Assembly (NCBI GenBank): GCA_937967805.1
Contig: CALBTC010000268.1
Coordinates: 1 to 13,386 of the forward strand
Direction of reading: 5' to 3'
DNA: 13,386 nucleotides
Source: an uncultured Anaerolineaceae bacterium
Lineage (GTDB): Bacteria > Chloroflexota > Anaerolineae > Promineifilales > Promineifilaceae
Positions 1-6,146 of this stretch are shown here, one piece after another; within the stretch, counting starts at the first letter, position 1, and the number at the start of each line of letters is the position of its first letter. The position numbers and the translations under genes were made by a program. The notes below the pieces were generated by a model that did not search any database, was not told where the DNA came from, and saw only the letters and a list, made by a program, of their open reading frames with translations.

Positions 1-1
1 T

Positions 2-1384
2 TTTTTAGTGTCCATCATCGGATTTGCAAACGCTGCCTTCCTGACAATTTTCCCAAGTCTTCGAGACAACCCGGCCACTAATCTGGTTTACGTTCTTGTT
101 GGCGGGACGATTATCCTGCTTGCGGTTCTCAGTTTAGCAGCGATGATTGCCATTGCTGTTTTCAGATACAGATTGTGGGACATTGATAGCCTCATCAACC
201 GAACCCTGGTTTATGGAACCTTAACCGTTGGAACGGTGGGCATCTATGTACTGGTGGTTGGAGGCGTAGGGACACTCCTCCAAAACGAAGGGAGCGCGGC
301 AATCGCCTTTGTTGCGGCCGGGGTGGTGGCGGTTTTGTTCCAACCGCTGCGGCTGCGGCTGCAATCGGCCGTTGACCGCCTGATGTACGGCCAGCGCGAC
401 GACCCAATAGGGATGCTCACCCATTTGGCGCAGCAACTGGAAACCGTTGATCGCCCGGAAAGCATCCTTCCCATACTGGTAGAAACGATTGCCACCGCGT
501 TGAAGCTGCCCCATGTTTCATTATGGTTGCCGGAAAGCGAGGTTCAGTGGGAACCAGTGGCCGTTTTCGGACCGCAAACTGATGACCTGCACATGATTCC
601 TCTGCTGTATCAAAATCGGGAGATAGGTCGTCTCTTTGTGGCCTCGCGCGGGCCGGGCGAACGCTTCTCGCGGGAAGATGAGCGGTTGCTGGCAGCTATC
701 GCTCAACTATCGGCCACCACTGTACAGGCAGCGCAGTTAACTTTTGAATTGCAGCAGTCGCGGCGGCAGATTGTGACCAGCCGGGAGGAGGAGCGCCGCC
801 GCCTGCGCCGCGATTTGCACGATGGGCTGGGGCCGGTGCTGGCCTCTGTCGCTTTGCAGGCAGATACGGCGCGAGACCTGGCCAGAACGGACCCGGACGA
901 GACGCAGACGATTCTGAACAGCATCATGAACCAGGCGCAAACTGCCGTTTCTGATGTGCGTCAACTGGTCTATGGCTTACGCCCCCCGGCATTGGATGAA
1001 CTGGGGCTGATGGAGGCGCTACGCCAATCGTTCCAGGCTTATCAGCATCAGCGGCAGATTCAGATTGAATGTGCCGCCCTGCCGCGGTTGCCTGCCGCCG
1101 TTGAAGTTGCTGCGTATCGCATCGTGCAGGAGGCGGTAAACAATGTGGTGAAACATGCCCAGGCAGCGCACTGTCAGATCCATATCATGTTGGAAGTCGG
1201 ATTGAAACTGGTCATTGAGGATGATGGTATCGGGTTAGGGGGCACGGCCGTTTCCGGCGTGGGCTTCATTTCCATGCAAGAGCGGGCGGCGGAATTGGGA
1301 GGCACCTGCCAAATTGAACGATTACCAAGCAAGGGCACACGAGTAACGGCCGTGCTGCCGCTGCCATCTGATATCAATCAATAA
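2..1384 (+). CDS. Sensor histidine kinase, LiaS/NarL (HisKA_3) type, 5' end outside window
   Basis: Membrane sensor kinase that should autophosphorylate on His and pass phosphate to the response regulator at 1712. The frame is open to the left edge, so the GTG at 8 is probably internal and more TM helices lie upstream. Residues numbered from that GTG: TM segments at about 25-54, 67-91 and 99-114, separated by the linker RYRLWDIDSLINRTLVYG seen in multi-TM kinases of this type. A GAF-like sensory region follows (about 135-245), then a short coiled-coil-like QQSRRQIVTSREEERRRL. The HisKA_3 box RRDLHDGLGP carries His271. The HATPase_c domain has an N-box (YRIVQEAVNNVVKHA, Asn378/379), G1 box (EDDGIGLGG) and G2-like box (GVGFISMQERA). 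The ATPase end is complete. The ligand cannot be read. The next gene starts about 31 nt downstream, so this is very likely an operon. Confidence 0.93.
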   Translation, partial: FLVSIIGFANAAFLTIFPSLRDNPATNLVYVLVGGTIILLAVLSLAAMIAIAVFRYRLWDIDSLINRTLVYGTLTVGTVGIYVLVVGGVGTLLQNEGSAAIAFVAAGVVAVLFQPLRLRLQSAVDRLMYGQRDDPIGMLTHLAQQLETVDRPESILPILVETIATALKLPHVSLWLPESEVQWEPVAVFGPQTDDLHMIPLLYQNREIGRLFVASRGPGERFSREDERLLAAIAQLSATTVQAAQLTFELQQSRRQIVTSREEERRRLRRDLHDGLGPVLASVALQADTARDLARTDPDETQTILNSIMNQAQTAVSDVRQLVYGLRPPALDELGLMEALRQSFQAYQHQRQIQIECAALPRLPAAVEVAAYRIVQEAVNNVVKHAQAAHCQIHIMLEVGLKLVIEDDGIGLGGTAVSGVGFISMQERAAELGGTCQIERLPSKGTRVTAVLPLPSDINQ

Positions 1385-1415
1385 CTGTGGTCGCTTGAGC
1401 GAAAAGGATGATGAC

Positions 1416-1676
1416 ATGGGGCCTCTTGACTATTTTCTGCGCGTTTTGGTCAACATCATCATGGCAATGGTTTTGGGCAGCTTGATTATAGGCCTGCTTG
1501 GTTTGTTGGTTGCTGGTAAAGAAGGGTTTGTGAACGGCATGGTTTGGGGCGCAGCCTTTGGGATTCTTGGCGGGCTGGCAGTAACCAGCACGTTTGATAG
1601 CCTGGCATTCTGGAATGGCTTTTTCAGCCGTTTCAACAAATCCAAGTTCGAAGAGACACCGGACGACAGAAAATAG
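1416..1676 (+). CDS. Small two-TM glycine-rich membrane protein, unknown function
   Basis: About 86 residues, not recognised as a named family. After a short N-terminus there are two hydrophobic segments: VNIIMAMVLGSLIIGLLGLL, then a Gly-rich stretch around MVWGAAFGILGGLAV. The tail is charged (RFNKSKFEETPDDRK). I chose ATG 1416 because AAGGA at 1404-1408 sits 7 nt upstream. A TTG at 1395 in the same frame would add seven mostly acidic residues (MSEKDDD) but has no good ribosome site. It lies between a histidine kinase and its response regulator with gaps of about 31 and 35 nt. Co-transcription, and perhaps an accessory role in sensing or membrane anchoring, is inferred from position only. 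Hydrophobic pattern, operon fit and codon use support a real gene; the function is unknown. Confidence 0.72.
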   Translation: MGPLDYFLRVLVNIIMAMVLGSLIIGLLGLLVAGKEGFVNGMVWGAAFGILGGLAVTSTFDSLAFWNGFFSRFNKSKFEETPDDRK

Positions 1677-1711
1677 CGGCTGCTCATCGCGTTGTTTTCA
1701 GAGAGACATTC

Positions 1712-2374
1712 ATGATGGAAAGCGGTATCCATTTACTCATTGTAGATGACTCGGAACCGTTCCGGGTTGGGCTGCGGGCGCTGATCAAGGCCACGCCGGA
1801 TATGGCGCTGGTCGGCGAGGCAGAAAACGGCTGTGAAGCCATCGCCCTGGCCGAACGCTTGCAGCCGGACGTGATTCTCATGGATTTGCACATGCCGGAC
1901 GTAAATGGCATTGAAGCCACCCGCCAGATTGTCCACACCAGTCCCCACATCGCCATTCTCGTTCTGACGATGGTAGACGATGACGAATCGCTCTTTGCCG
2001 CCATGCAGGCCGGGGCGCGCGGGTATCTATTGAAGGGCGCCGCCAAAAGCGAGATGCTGCGGGCCATTCGGGACGTGGCCGCCGGGGCTGCTATCTTTAG
2101 CCCGGCTATTGCTGGCCGGATGATCCGCTATTTCAGCCAGATGCAGCAGCGGCCACAGGTATACCCTTTTCCAGAACTCACCGAACGGGAGCGGGAAATC
2201 TTGCAGATGCTGGCGCAGCATCAAACCAATGGGGAAATCGCCCAAAAGCTGCACCTCAGTCCCAAAACGGTACGCAACTATACGTCCAACATCTTTGCCA
2301 AATTGCAGGTGGCCGACCGCGCTGAAGCGATCATCCGGGCGCGAGACGCAGGCATTGGCAAAGATGTCCATTGA
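1712..2374 (+). CDS. Response regulator, NarL/LuxR family (REC + HTH)
   Basis: Cytoplasmic DNA-binding response regulator of 220 residues, the usual length for the NarL family. The receiver domain (about 5-122) has the acidic pair in LIVDDSEPFR, the phosphoacceptor Asp58 in VILMDLHMPD, the Thr-type switch in LVLTMVDDD and the Lys in YLLKGAAKSEM. The LuxR-type helix-turn-helix (about 156-213) reads LTEREREILQMLAQ, then NGEIAQKLHLSPKTVRNYTS and FAKLQVADRAEAI, with all usual consensus positions present. ATG 1712 is followed by a second ATG at 1715; a weak purine stretch (AGAGAG) lies upstream. It is the natural partner of the HisKA_3 kinase two genes upstream and probably in the same operon. Target genes cannot be deduced. 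Confidence 0.95.
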   Translation: MMESGIHLLIVDDSEPFRVGLRALIKATPDMALVGEAENGCEAIALAERLQPDVILMDLHMPDVNGIEATRQIVHTSPHIAILVLTMVDDDESLFAAMQAGARGYLLKGAAKSEMLRAIRDVAAGAAIFSPAIAGRMIRYFSQMQQRPQVYPFPELTEREREILQMLAQHQTNGEIAQKLHLSPKTVRNYTSNIFAKLQVADRAEAIIRARDAGIGKDVH

Positions 2375-2375
2375 C

Positions 2376-2411
2376 ACCTGAGCACCAGAGACAAGAATCT
2401 TTGCTTCAGGT
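2376..2411 (+). terminator. Imperfect stem-loop just after the response regulator
   Basis: Two nt after the stop codon, ACCTGAGCA (2376-2384) can pair with TGC-T-TCAGGT (2402-2411) with one bulged T, and an inner AGA/TCT may extend it. The position right at the operon end suits transcription termination or mRNA 3' protection, but no T-run follows, so a classical rho-independent terminator is not shown. An alternative pairing of GCAAAGAT (2358-2365) with ATCTTTGC (2397-2404) overlaps it. Confidence 0.3.
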
Positions 2412-2602
2412 TAATCAGATCGTAACAGATGTAACCCAAACATGTCCTATCCACACTGAAATAGGCTCTCAGAATTGGCGAAGTCACCTACGAGTCTTCC
2501 ACAAGGATAGCAATTCGGTATCTTGCATCACAAAATAGCGATAGGCTGTGTAGCTAAGTGGTTTGGGCAGCTGTAGGTTAACAATATTCTGGATACGTCG
2601 AA

Positions 2603-3406
2603 GTGGTACACGCATTTGAAGGTGCTCCTTTATTGTTGTGCGATAAGGATCGAGTATTCTATGTTCTCCCTGTCAAAAAGCATACCATCGACACCCATGG
2701 CTATACCGAAATCATTTTTGCCCTTTGTTATCTGCTCGGCTATGATTTCATGCCTCGCATCCGAGACCTGAAAGACCAGCAACTTTACCGTATCGACAAA
2801 TATGCCGACTACGGCGTTTTCGATCCTCTACTGACCAAATCTGCTGACCTCTATATTATCCAGGAGCAGTGGGATGAGATGATTCGTGTGGCTTTTTCTC
2901 TCTTGAATCGCACGGTGCCGGCCCATCTTATTGTTCAGCGGTTGACCGCCAGCTATCCTTCTGACCGTCTGTCTAAAGCGTTTACCAATCTGGGCAGAAT
3001 TATCAAGACCCAGTACATTCTCCGCTATTTGACGGATAGGGATCTGCGTCACTCTGTTCAGCGTCAGCTGAACAAGGGAGAATATCGCCACAAACTTCCC
3101 CGTTGGATATTTTTTGCTGGGCAGGGCGAGTTTATGACAGGCGACTACGAAGAGATTATGAACAAAGCCAGTTGTTTGAGCCTTGTTTCCAACGCCATCC
3201 TCTATTGGAATACGGTCAAGATTCAAGCCATTGTGAAAGATATGCGACAGCGGGGCGAAGATATTTCTGACGAGGCGCTTTCCCACATTTCCCTGCTTCC
3301 CTACAAGCATGTTTTGCCCAACGGCACTTACTTCATCGACGATTACCGAGGTGGTTCTATGCCAAAACCTACTGTTTCAGACAATGAAACGTCTTCCCAA
3401 CCGTAG
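2603..3406 (+). pseudogene. tnpA: Tn3-family transposase TnpA, C-terminal remnant
   Basis: About 267 codons matching only the C-terminal DDE catalytic end of Tn3-family transposases, which are normally about 950-1,000 residues. Recognisable blocks are HTIDTHGYTEIIFALCYLLG, then PRIRDLKDQQLYRID, EQWDEMIRVAFSLLNRT, LGRIIKTQYILRYLTD, LNKGEYRH, WIFFAGQGEF, DYEEIMNKASCLSLVSNA and a C-terminal LPYKHVLPNGTY. Asp30 in the IDT motif and Glu160 in LNKGE are about 130 residues apart, as expected for the second Asp and Glu of the Tn3 DDE triad. The first catalytic Asp and the whole DNA-binding N-terminus are absent. An in-frame TAA at 2579 closes the frame upstream, and I see no Tn3-like sequence in 2375-2602. 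The GTG at 2603 is simply the first available start, so this is a transposition-dead relic. No resolvase or inverted repeats could be confirmed. Confidence 0.88.
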
Positions 3407-3463
3407 GTTTCTGTTCAAATGCCCCCGTTAGTCCATCTTCACTACGCATAGGCGACGAGCTGT

Positions 3464-3493
3464 TTGCACATATGTTCTAGGGTCCTCTATAAT
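3464..3493 (+). promoter_or_regulatory. Sigma70-type promoter of the antirepressor/DinD-like gene
   Basis: A perfect -10 TATAAT (3488-3493) lies 18 nt after a weak -35 TTGCAC (3464-3469), giving transcription from about 3500 and a 5' leader of about 20 nt. The -35/spacer is overlaid by a LexA-like palindrome (3466-3477). The strong -10, short leader and strong ribosome site downstream indicate a tightly repressed but strong promoter. The -35 alone matches only three consensus positions. Confidence 0.6.
3466..3477. promoter_or_regulatory. LexA/SOS-like operator (Gram-positive type)
   Basis: GCACATATGTTC matches GAACATATGTTC, the Bacillus-type LexA (SOS) box, at 11 of 12 positions, including the central ATAT. 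It overlaps the -35 and spacer of the promoter before the DinD-like gene, where a repressor would block RNA polymerase. That this lineage uses a GAAC-N4-GTTC box is inference; the match and position are seen directly. Confidence 0.5.
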
Positions 3494-3505
3494 GGGCGAA
3501 AGAAC

Positions 3506-3512
3506 AAGGAGG
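3506..3512 (+). promoter_or_regulatory. Strong Shine-Dalgarno of the antirepressor/DinD-like gene
   Basis: AAGGAGG, 7 nt before ATG 3520. It is the best ribosome binding site in the window and fixes the start codon. Confidence 0.8.
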
Positions 3513-3519
3513 AATTTTC

Positions 3520-4410
3520 ATGTCTGATACCCCTCACGAGCTGCTTGCCATCGGGGAGGTAACTATCCCATTTTATGAAGACAACCTGATCGTCCAACTT
3601 GGTGAAGATGGCGAGATTTATATTGCGCTTCGCCCTATTGTGGAAGCATTAAACCTTTCCTGGGGCTCACAGTTAAATCGAATCAAACGGGATGCTGTTC
3701 TGAGCAAGAAAATGCGAATACTCTCTGTATTTGTAACGAATACGCAGGATACCGATGAGGGACAGCACCGAGAAGTTGTTTGTTTGCCCAAGCAATATCT
3801 CAGCGGCTTTTTATTTGGCATTAGCGCTGGACGAATTAAGGATCCTAAGATACAAGCTAAGGTTATCCAGTTTCAAGAAGAGGCCCACCTGATTCTTGAT
3901 GCCGCCTTTACCGGCGACGCTGAATCCGCCATGCAAGCGATACGGCAAAAATATCTGCGACAAGGTTATGACGAAGCATGGATTAAGCAACGGCAAATTA
4001 CCATTGAAACGCGCAATCAATTGACAGATGAGTGGAAAGCAAGAGGCGTACGCGGGCAACAGTATGGCATTTTAACGGCCGTTATTCACGAAGGTGCCTT
4101 TGGGATGAAGCCAGCTAAACACAAGGAATTAAAAGGGGTGAAAAAAGGCGAGGTGCGTGACCATATGACCGGTCTGGAGCTGGCGTTTGTCAATGTGGCT
4201 GAACAAGCGACCATTGCCAACATCCAAACGCGAGATGCGCAAGATTATGATGAAAATTATGACGCTGCTGAAAAAGGTGGTCGTGCAGCTGGTGTTGCCC
4301 GTCTTGCTTTTGAGGAGGAACACGGCCGTAAAGTTATCAGTTCCCAATCCTATCTTGAACAGCGCAAAAGATTACAAACCGGCGAGGCAGTAGATGAGTC
4401 TGACGAATAG
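3520..4410 (+). CDS. Phage antirepressor N-terminal domain protein with DinD-like C-terminus
   Basis: A 296-residue protein in two parts. Residues about 10-125 resemble the P22 antirepressor N-terminal domain: IPFYEDNLIVQLGEDGEIYI, ALRPIVEALNLSWGSQLNRI, then VCLPKQYLSGFLFGISAGRI and a closing helix KVIQFQEEAHLIL. After a charged linker, residues about 175-285 resemble the C-terminal half of E. coli DNA-damage-inducible DinD: QQYGILTAVIHEGAFGM, the ELKGVKKGEVRDHMTGLELA block (DinD has a KGLKK...DHMGSTELAAN-like block), and GRKVISS. The likely role is a soluble regulator acting through protein contacts in the SOS response or phage-type control; the exact partner is unknown. It has its own promoter, an overlapping LexA-like box and a strong ribosome site. 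It lies between two transposase relics, so it may have arrived with a mobile element, yet the reading frame is intact. Domain calls are from memory of the families. Confidence 0.85.
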   Translation: MSDTPHELLAIGEVTIPFYEDNLIVQLGEDGEIYIALRPIVEALNLSWGSQLNRIKRDAVLSKKMRILSVFVTNTQDTDEGQHREVVCLPKQYLSGFLFGISAGRIKDPKIQAKVIQFQEEAHLILDAAFTGDAESAMQAIRQKYLRQGYDEAWIKQRQITIETRNQLTDEWKARGVRGQQYGILTAVIHEGAFGMKPAKHKELKGVKKGEVRDHMTGLELAFVNVAEQATIANIQTRDAQDYDENYDAAEKGGRAAGVARLAFEEEHGRKVISSQSYLEQRKRLQTGEAVDESDE

Positions 4411-4421
4411 TAGGGCAGATA

Positions 4422-4835
4422 ATCAATGCCTACACCGCAGCGGCCAAAGGCCTTTCCTTGAACTACACCAGCAGCTGAACCAATTGAAAAAAAGCGAACT
4501 CTTCTGACTGTCATGAATTGGGCCGGCGGCAGGAAACCAGTCATAACCGGGCCAGGCTAGCCCGGCTGCGTTAGCACATTGCTCACTTGAGACAGGATGT
4601 GATTCATCAATCGACCGTCCCCACCGTAACAAAAACCAAACCCGACAACGAGCCACCGTCAGCGATTGTTCTGGAAACGCTGACCGTGGGGGAAATGAAG
4701 CAAAATCACAAGCTGTCACGGGCGATTGGCGATGCGGGCATGGGAAAGTTTAGCCGCCAGATGGGCTACAAATGTGCCTGGTATGGATTTTTTACAGTGA
4801 GCCGACTGCTGAGCTGCTTCAAGCGGGGCGGCTAG
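4422..4835 (+). pseudogene. tnpB: Decayed TnpB (IS200/IS605 OrfB) relic
   Basis: About 410 bp left of a gene normally about 1.1-1.2 kb. Frame 4422-4475 gives an N-terminal-like NAYTAAAKGLSLNYTSS. A shift to another frame gives LNQLKKSEL (4475-4501), as in TnpB N-termini. After a presumed deletion of roughly 130 codons, the frame from 4518 reads LGRRQETSHNRARLARLR, an in-frame TAG at 4572-4574, then HIAHLRQDVIHQ, TVTKTKPD, IVLETLTVGEMKQNHKLSRA, IGDAGMGKFSRQMGYKCAWYG. This is the RuvC-II region; the catalytic Glu would be codon 4674-4676. The RuvC-I Asp region is deleted and the zinc ribbon after WYG is degenerate. It cannot act as an RNA-guided nuclease. No TnpA partner or clear IS ends are visible. 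The N-terminal assignment is weaker than the 4518-4800 part. Confidence 0.75.
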
Positions 4836-4869
4836 TTGTCGCAATAAGTGAGGTGGTGATCTTTTCCTA

Positions 4870-4899
4870 TTTAGAGTCGATTGTGAAATTTTTTATAAT
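4870..4899 (+). promoter_or_regulatory. Possible promoter for the giant subtilase gene
   Basis: A perfect -10 TATAAT at 4894-4899 with a weak -35-like TTTAGA at 4870-4875 (18-nt spacer) lies in an AT-rich stretch of about 240 nt between the TnpB relic and ATG 5079. It would give a leader of about 170 nt. The low -35 quality and AT-rich context make a chance match possible. Confidence 0.33.
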
Positions 4900-5078
4900 G
4901 TCAGGCATATTTCTCCGCGCACATAACAAAGCAGTATTTCCTTTGTTATTTGTCTGCTTTTGGGGATTCATCATCGGTGAGGTCCGCCTCTTTGAGAAAA
5001 TGTTCTTGTATTTTCTTCGGTATGGCGCGTCACTCTCACTATTGAAGACATCACTTTCACAAGAGACGCTAATCGATT

Positions 5079-6140
5079 ATGAAAAGCAACACTGTTGTCC
5101 AGCAGTCGCATCTTCCACTCCTTCCCATAGTTTTTTTACTACCCCTTCTTTTTTTGATCCTCCTTTTTAGCTTTTTTTCAGGCGCTGTGCCTCAAGCTGA
5201 CGTTACAGAGAACAGCCCGTCGCTCATGCTCTATTCGGCCGAAGGGCATGATATGGACTATGCCACCGATCGTTTGATCGTTCAATTTCAAGATGATGCT
5301 TTTGTGGGTAGTGAGCGGATTCAAACGCTCAATTTGTCAAATACCTCACTTGTTCGTCTGTTGCGCGACTCCGGTGTGCAGCATGTGACGCCATTGTTTC
5401 CTGAGGCTCATAATCAGAAACGGCCGTACCCCCTGTCACAAATCTACATCCTGCATCTCGAACCAGACCAGGCAGTACTCGATGCAGTCACCGCCTTTGC
5501 CGCTCACCCACTTGTGGCCTGGGCCGAACCTGATTACGTGGCATATGATGCAGCCGTTCCCAACGATGTGCTCTACCCTAATCAATGGGCATTGACGCAG
5601 GTGCAGGCAGCGGCTGCCTGGGATGTGGTTACCGGCACAACAAAAACCGTGATCGCCGTCCTGGACACCGGAGTGGACATCACGCATCCCGACCTCGTCG
5701 ATCGCCTTTGGGTGAATCCGGGCGAGACGCCAAACAATGGCCTGGACGATGATGGCAACAATCTAATTGACGATGTCAATGGGTGGAATTACATTGCCAG
5801 TACAAACGAGGTGTTCGATGACGACGGCCACGGCACAACGATTGCCGGTATTGTCGCGGCAAACACCGACAATAGCATGGGCATAGCCGGAATGTGCTGG
5901 AACTGCCGCCTGATGCCGCTGAAAGTGATGCAGGCCGGCGGCGTGGCCAACTATTCTGACGTGGCCTTAGGTATCTACTACGCGATCGACAAAGGAGCAG
6001 AGGTCGTAAACATCAGTCTGGGCGGCTATGCGGATTCAAATACGTTGCGGTCAGCCATTGAGAAAGCGGCAGAAACGGCCGTTATCATCGCGGGTGCAGG
6101 TGATGATGGCAGCGGGACACTCTTTTATCCTGCTGCCTAA
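5079..6140 (+). CDS. Secreted subtilisin-like (S8) serine protease, N-terminal part before in-frame TAA
   Basis: First 353 codons of a giant secreted protease. A long signal peptide has a hydrophobic core at about residues 13-35 (LPLLPIVFLLPLLFLILLFS). A propeptide region follows (about 58-160; RLIVQFQDDAFVG, then HPLVAWAEPDYVAYDA). The S8 catalytic domain begins at PNDVLYPNQWALTQVQAAAA. Catalytic Asp196 is in AVLDTGVDITHPDL and His251 in DDDGHGTTIAGIVAANTD. The substrate-binding strand is in VVNISLGGYAD. At the oxyanion-hole position the usual AAGN reads AGAGDDG, with Asp342 in place of Asn. The frame ends at TAA 6138-6140, where homologues have Tyr (YPAA-Y-PDVLAVGG). The region from 6141 on continues in exactly the same frame, so this is half of one gene, not a complete protein. 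As it stands it lacks the catalytic Ser and could not be an active protease. Confidence 0.88.
   Translation: MKSNTVVQQSHLPLLPIVFLLPLLFLILLFSFFSGAVPQADVTENSPSLMLYSAEGHDMDYATDRLIVQFQDDAFVGSERIQTLNLSNTSLVRLLRDSGVQHVTPLFPEAHNQKRPYPLSQIYILHLEPDQAVLDAVTAFAAHPLVAWAEPDYVAYDAAVPNDVLYPNQWALTQVQAAAAWDVVTGTTKTVIAVLDTGVDITHPDLVDRLWVNPGETPNNGLDDDGNNLIDDVNGWNYIASTNEVFDDDGHGTTIAGIVAANTDNSMGIAGMCWNCRLMPLKVMQAGGVANYSDVALGIYYAIDKGAEVVNISLGGYADSNTLRSAIEKAAETAVIIAGAGDDGSGTLFYPAA
6138..6140 (+). other. In-frame TAA interrupting the S8 protease domain
   Basis: The codon lies within ...FYPAA-TAA-PDVLAVGG..., where subtilases usually have Tyr (TAC or TAT), so one base change explains it. No frameshift occurs and homology resumes at the next codon. 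Other genes here end in TAA normally (for example the kinase at 1382-1384), which argues against general recoding of TAA. Possible causes are a real nonsense mutation, an assembly error or strain variation. Confidence 0.85.
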
Positions 6141-6146
6141 CCGGAC

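Noticed and set aside
8..10. GTG as the true start of the sensor kinase
   Set aside because: The frame is open to the window edge and this kinase type normally has more TM helices before the YRLWDID linker, so the true start is probably upstream.
1755..1764. GAACCGTTCC in the response regulator as a LexA-like box
   Set aside because: The spacing between half-sites is wrong for GAAC-N4-GTTC and it lies inside coding sequence; likewise GAACGGTTCC near 9912.
2358..2404. Perfect 8-bp inverted repeat GCAAAGAT / ATCTTTGC across the response regulator stop
   Set aside because: The 31-nt loop and lack of a T-run make it a weak structure, and the overlapping 2376-2411 pairing is better placed.
4772..5170. 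132-codon plus-strand frame between the TnpB relic and the subtilase
   Set aside because: It overlaps the TnpB relic and the start of the subtilase signal peptide, lies in AT-rich non-coding DNA, has no ribosome site and its translation resembles no family.
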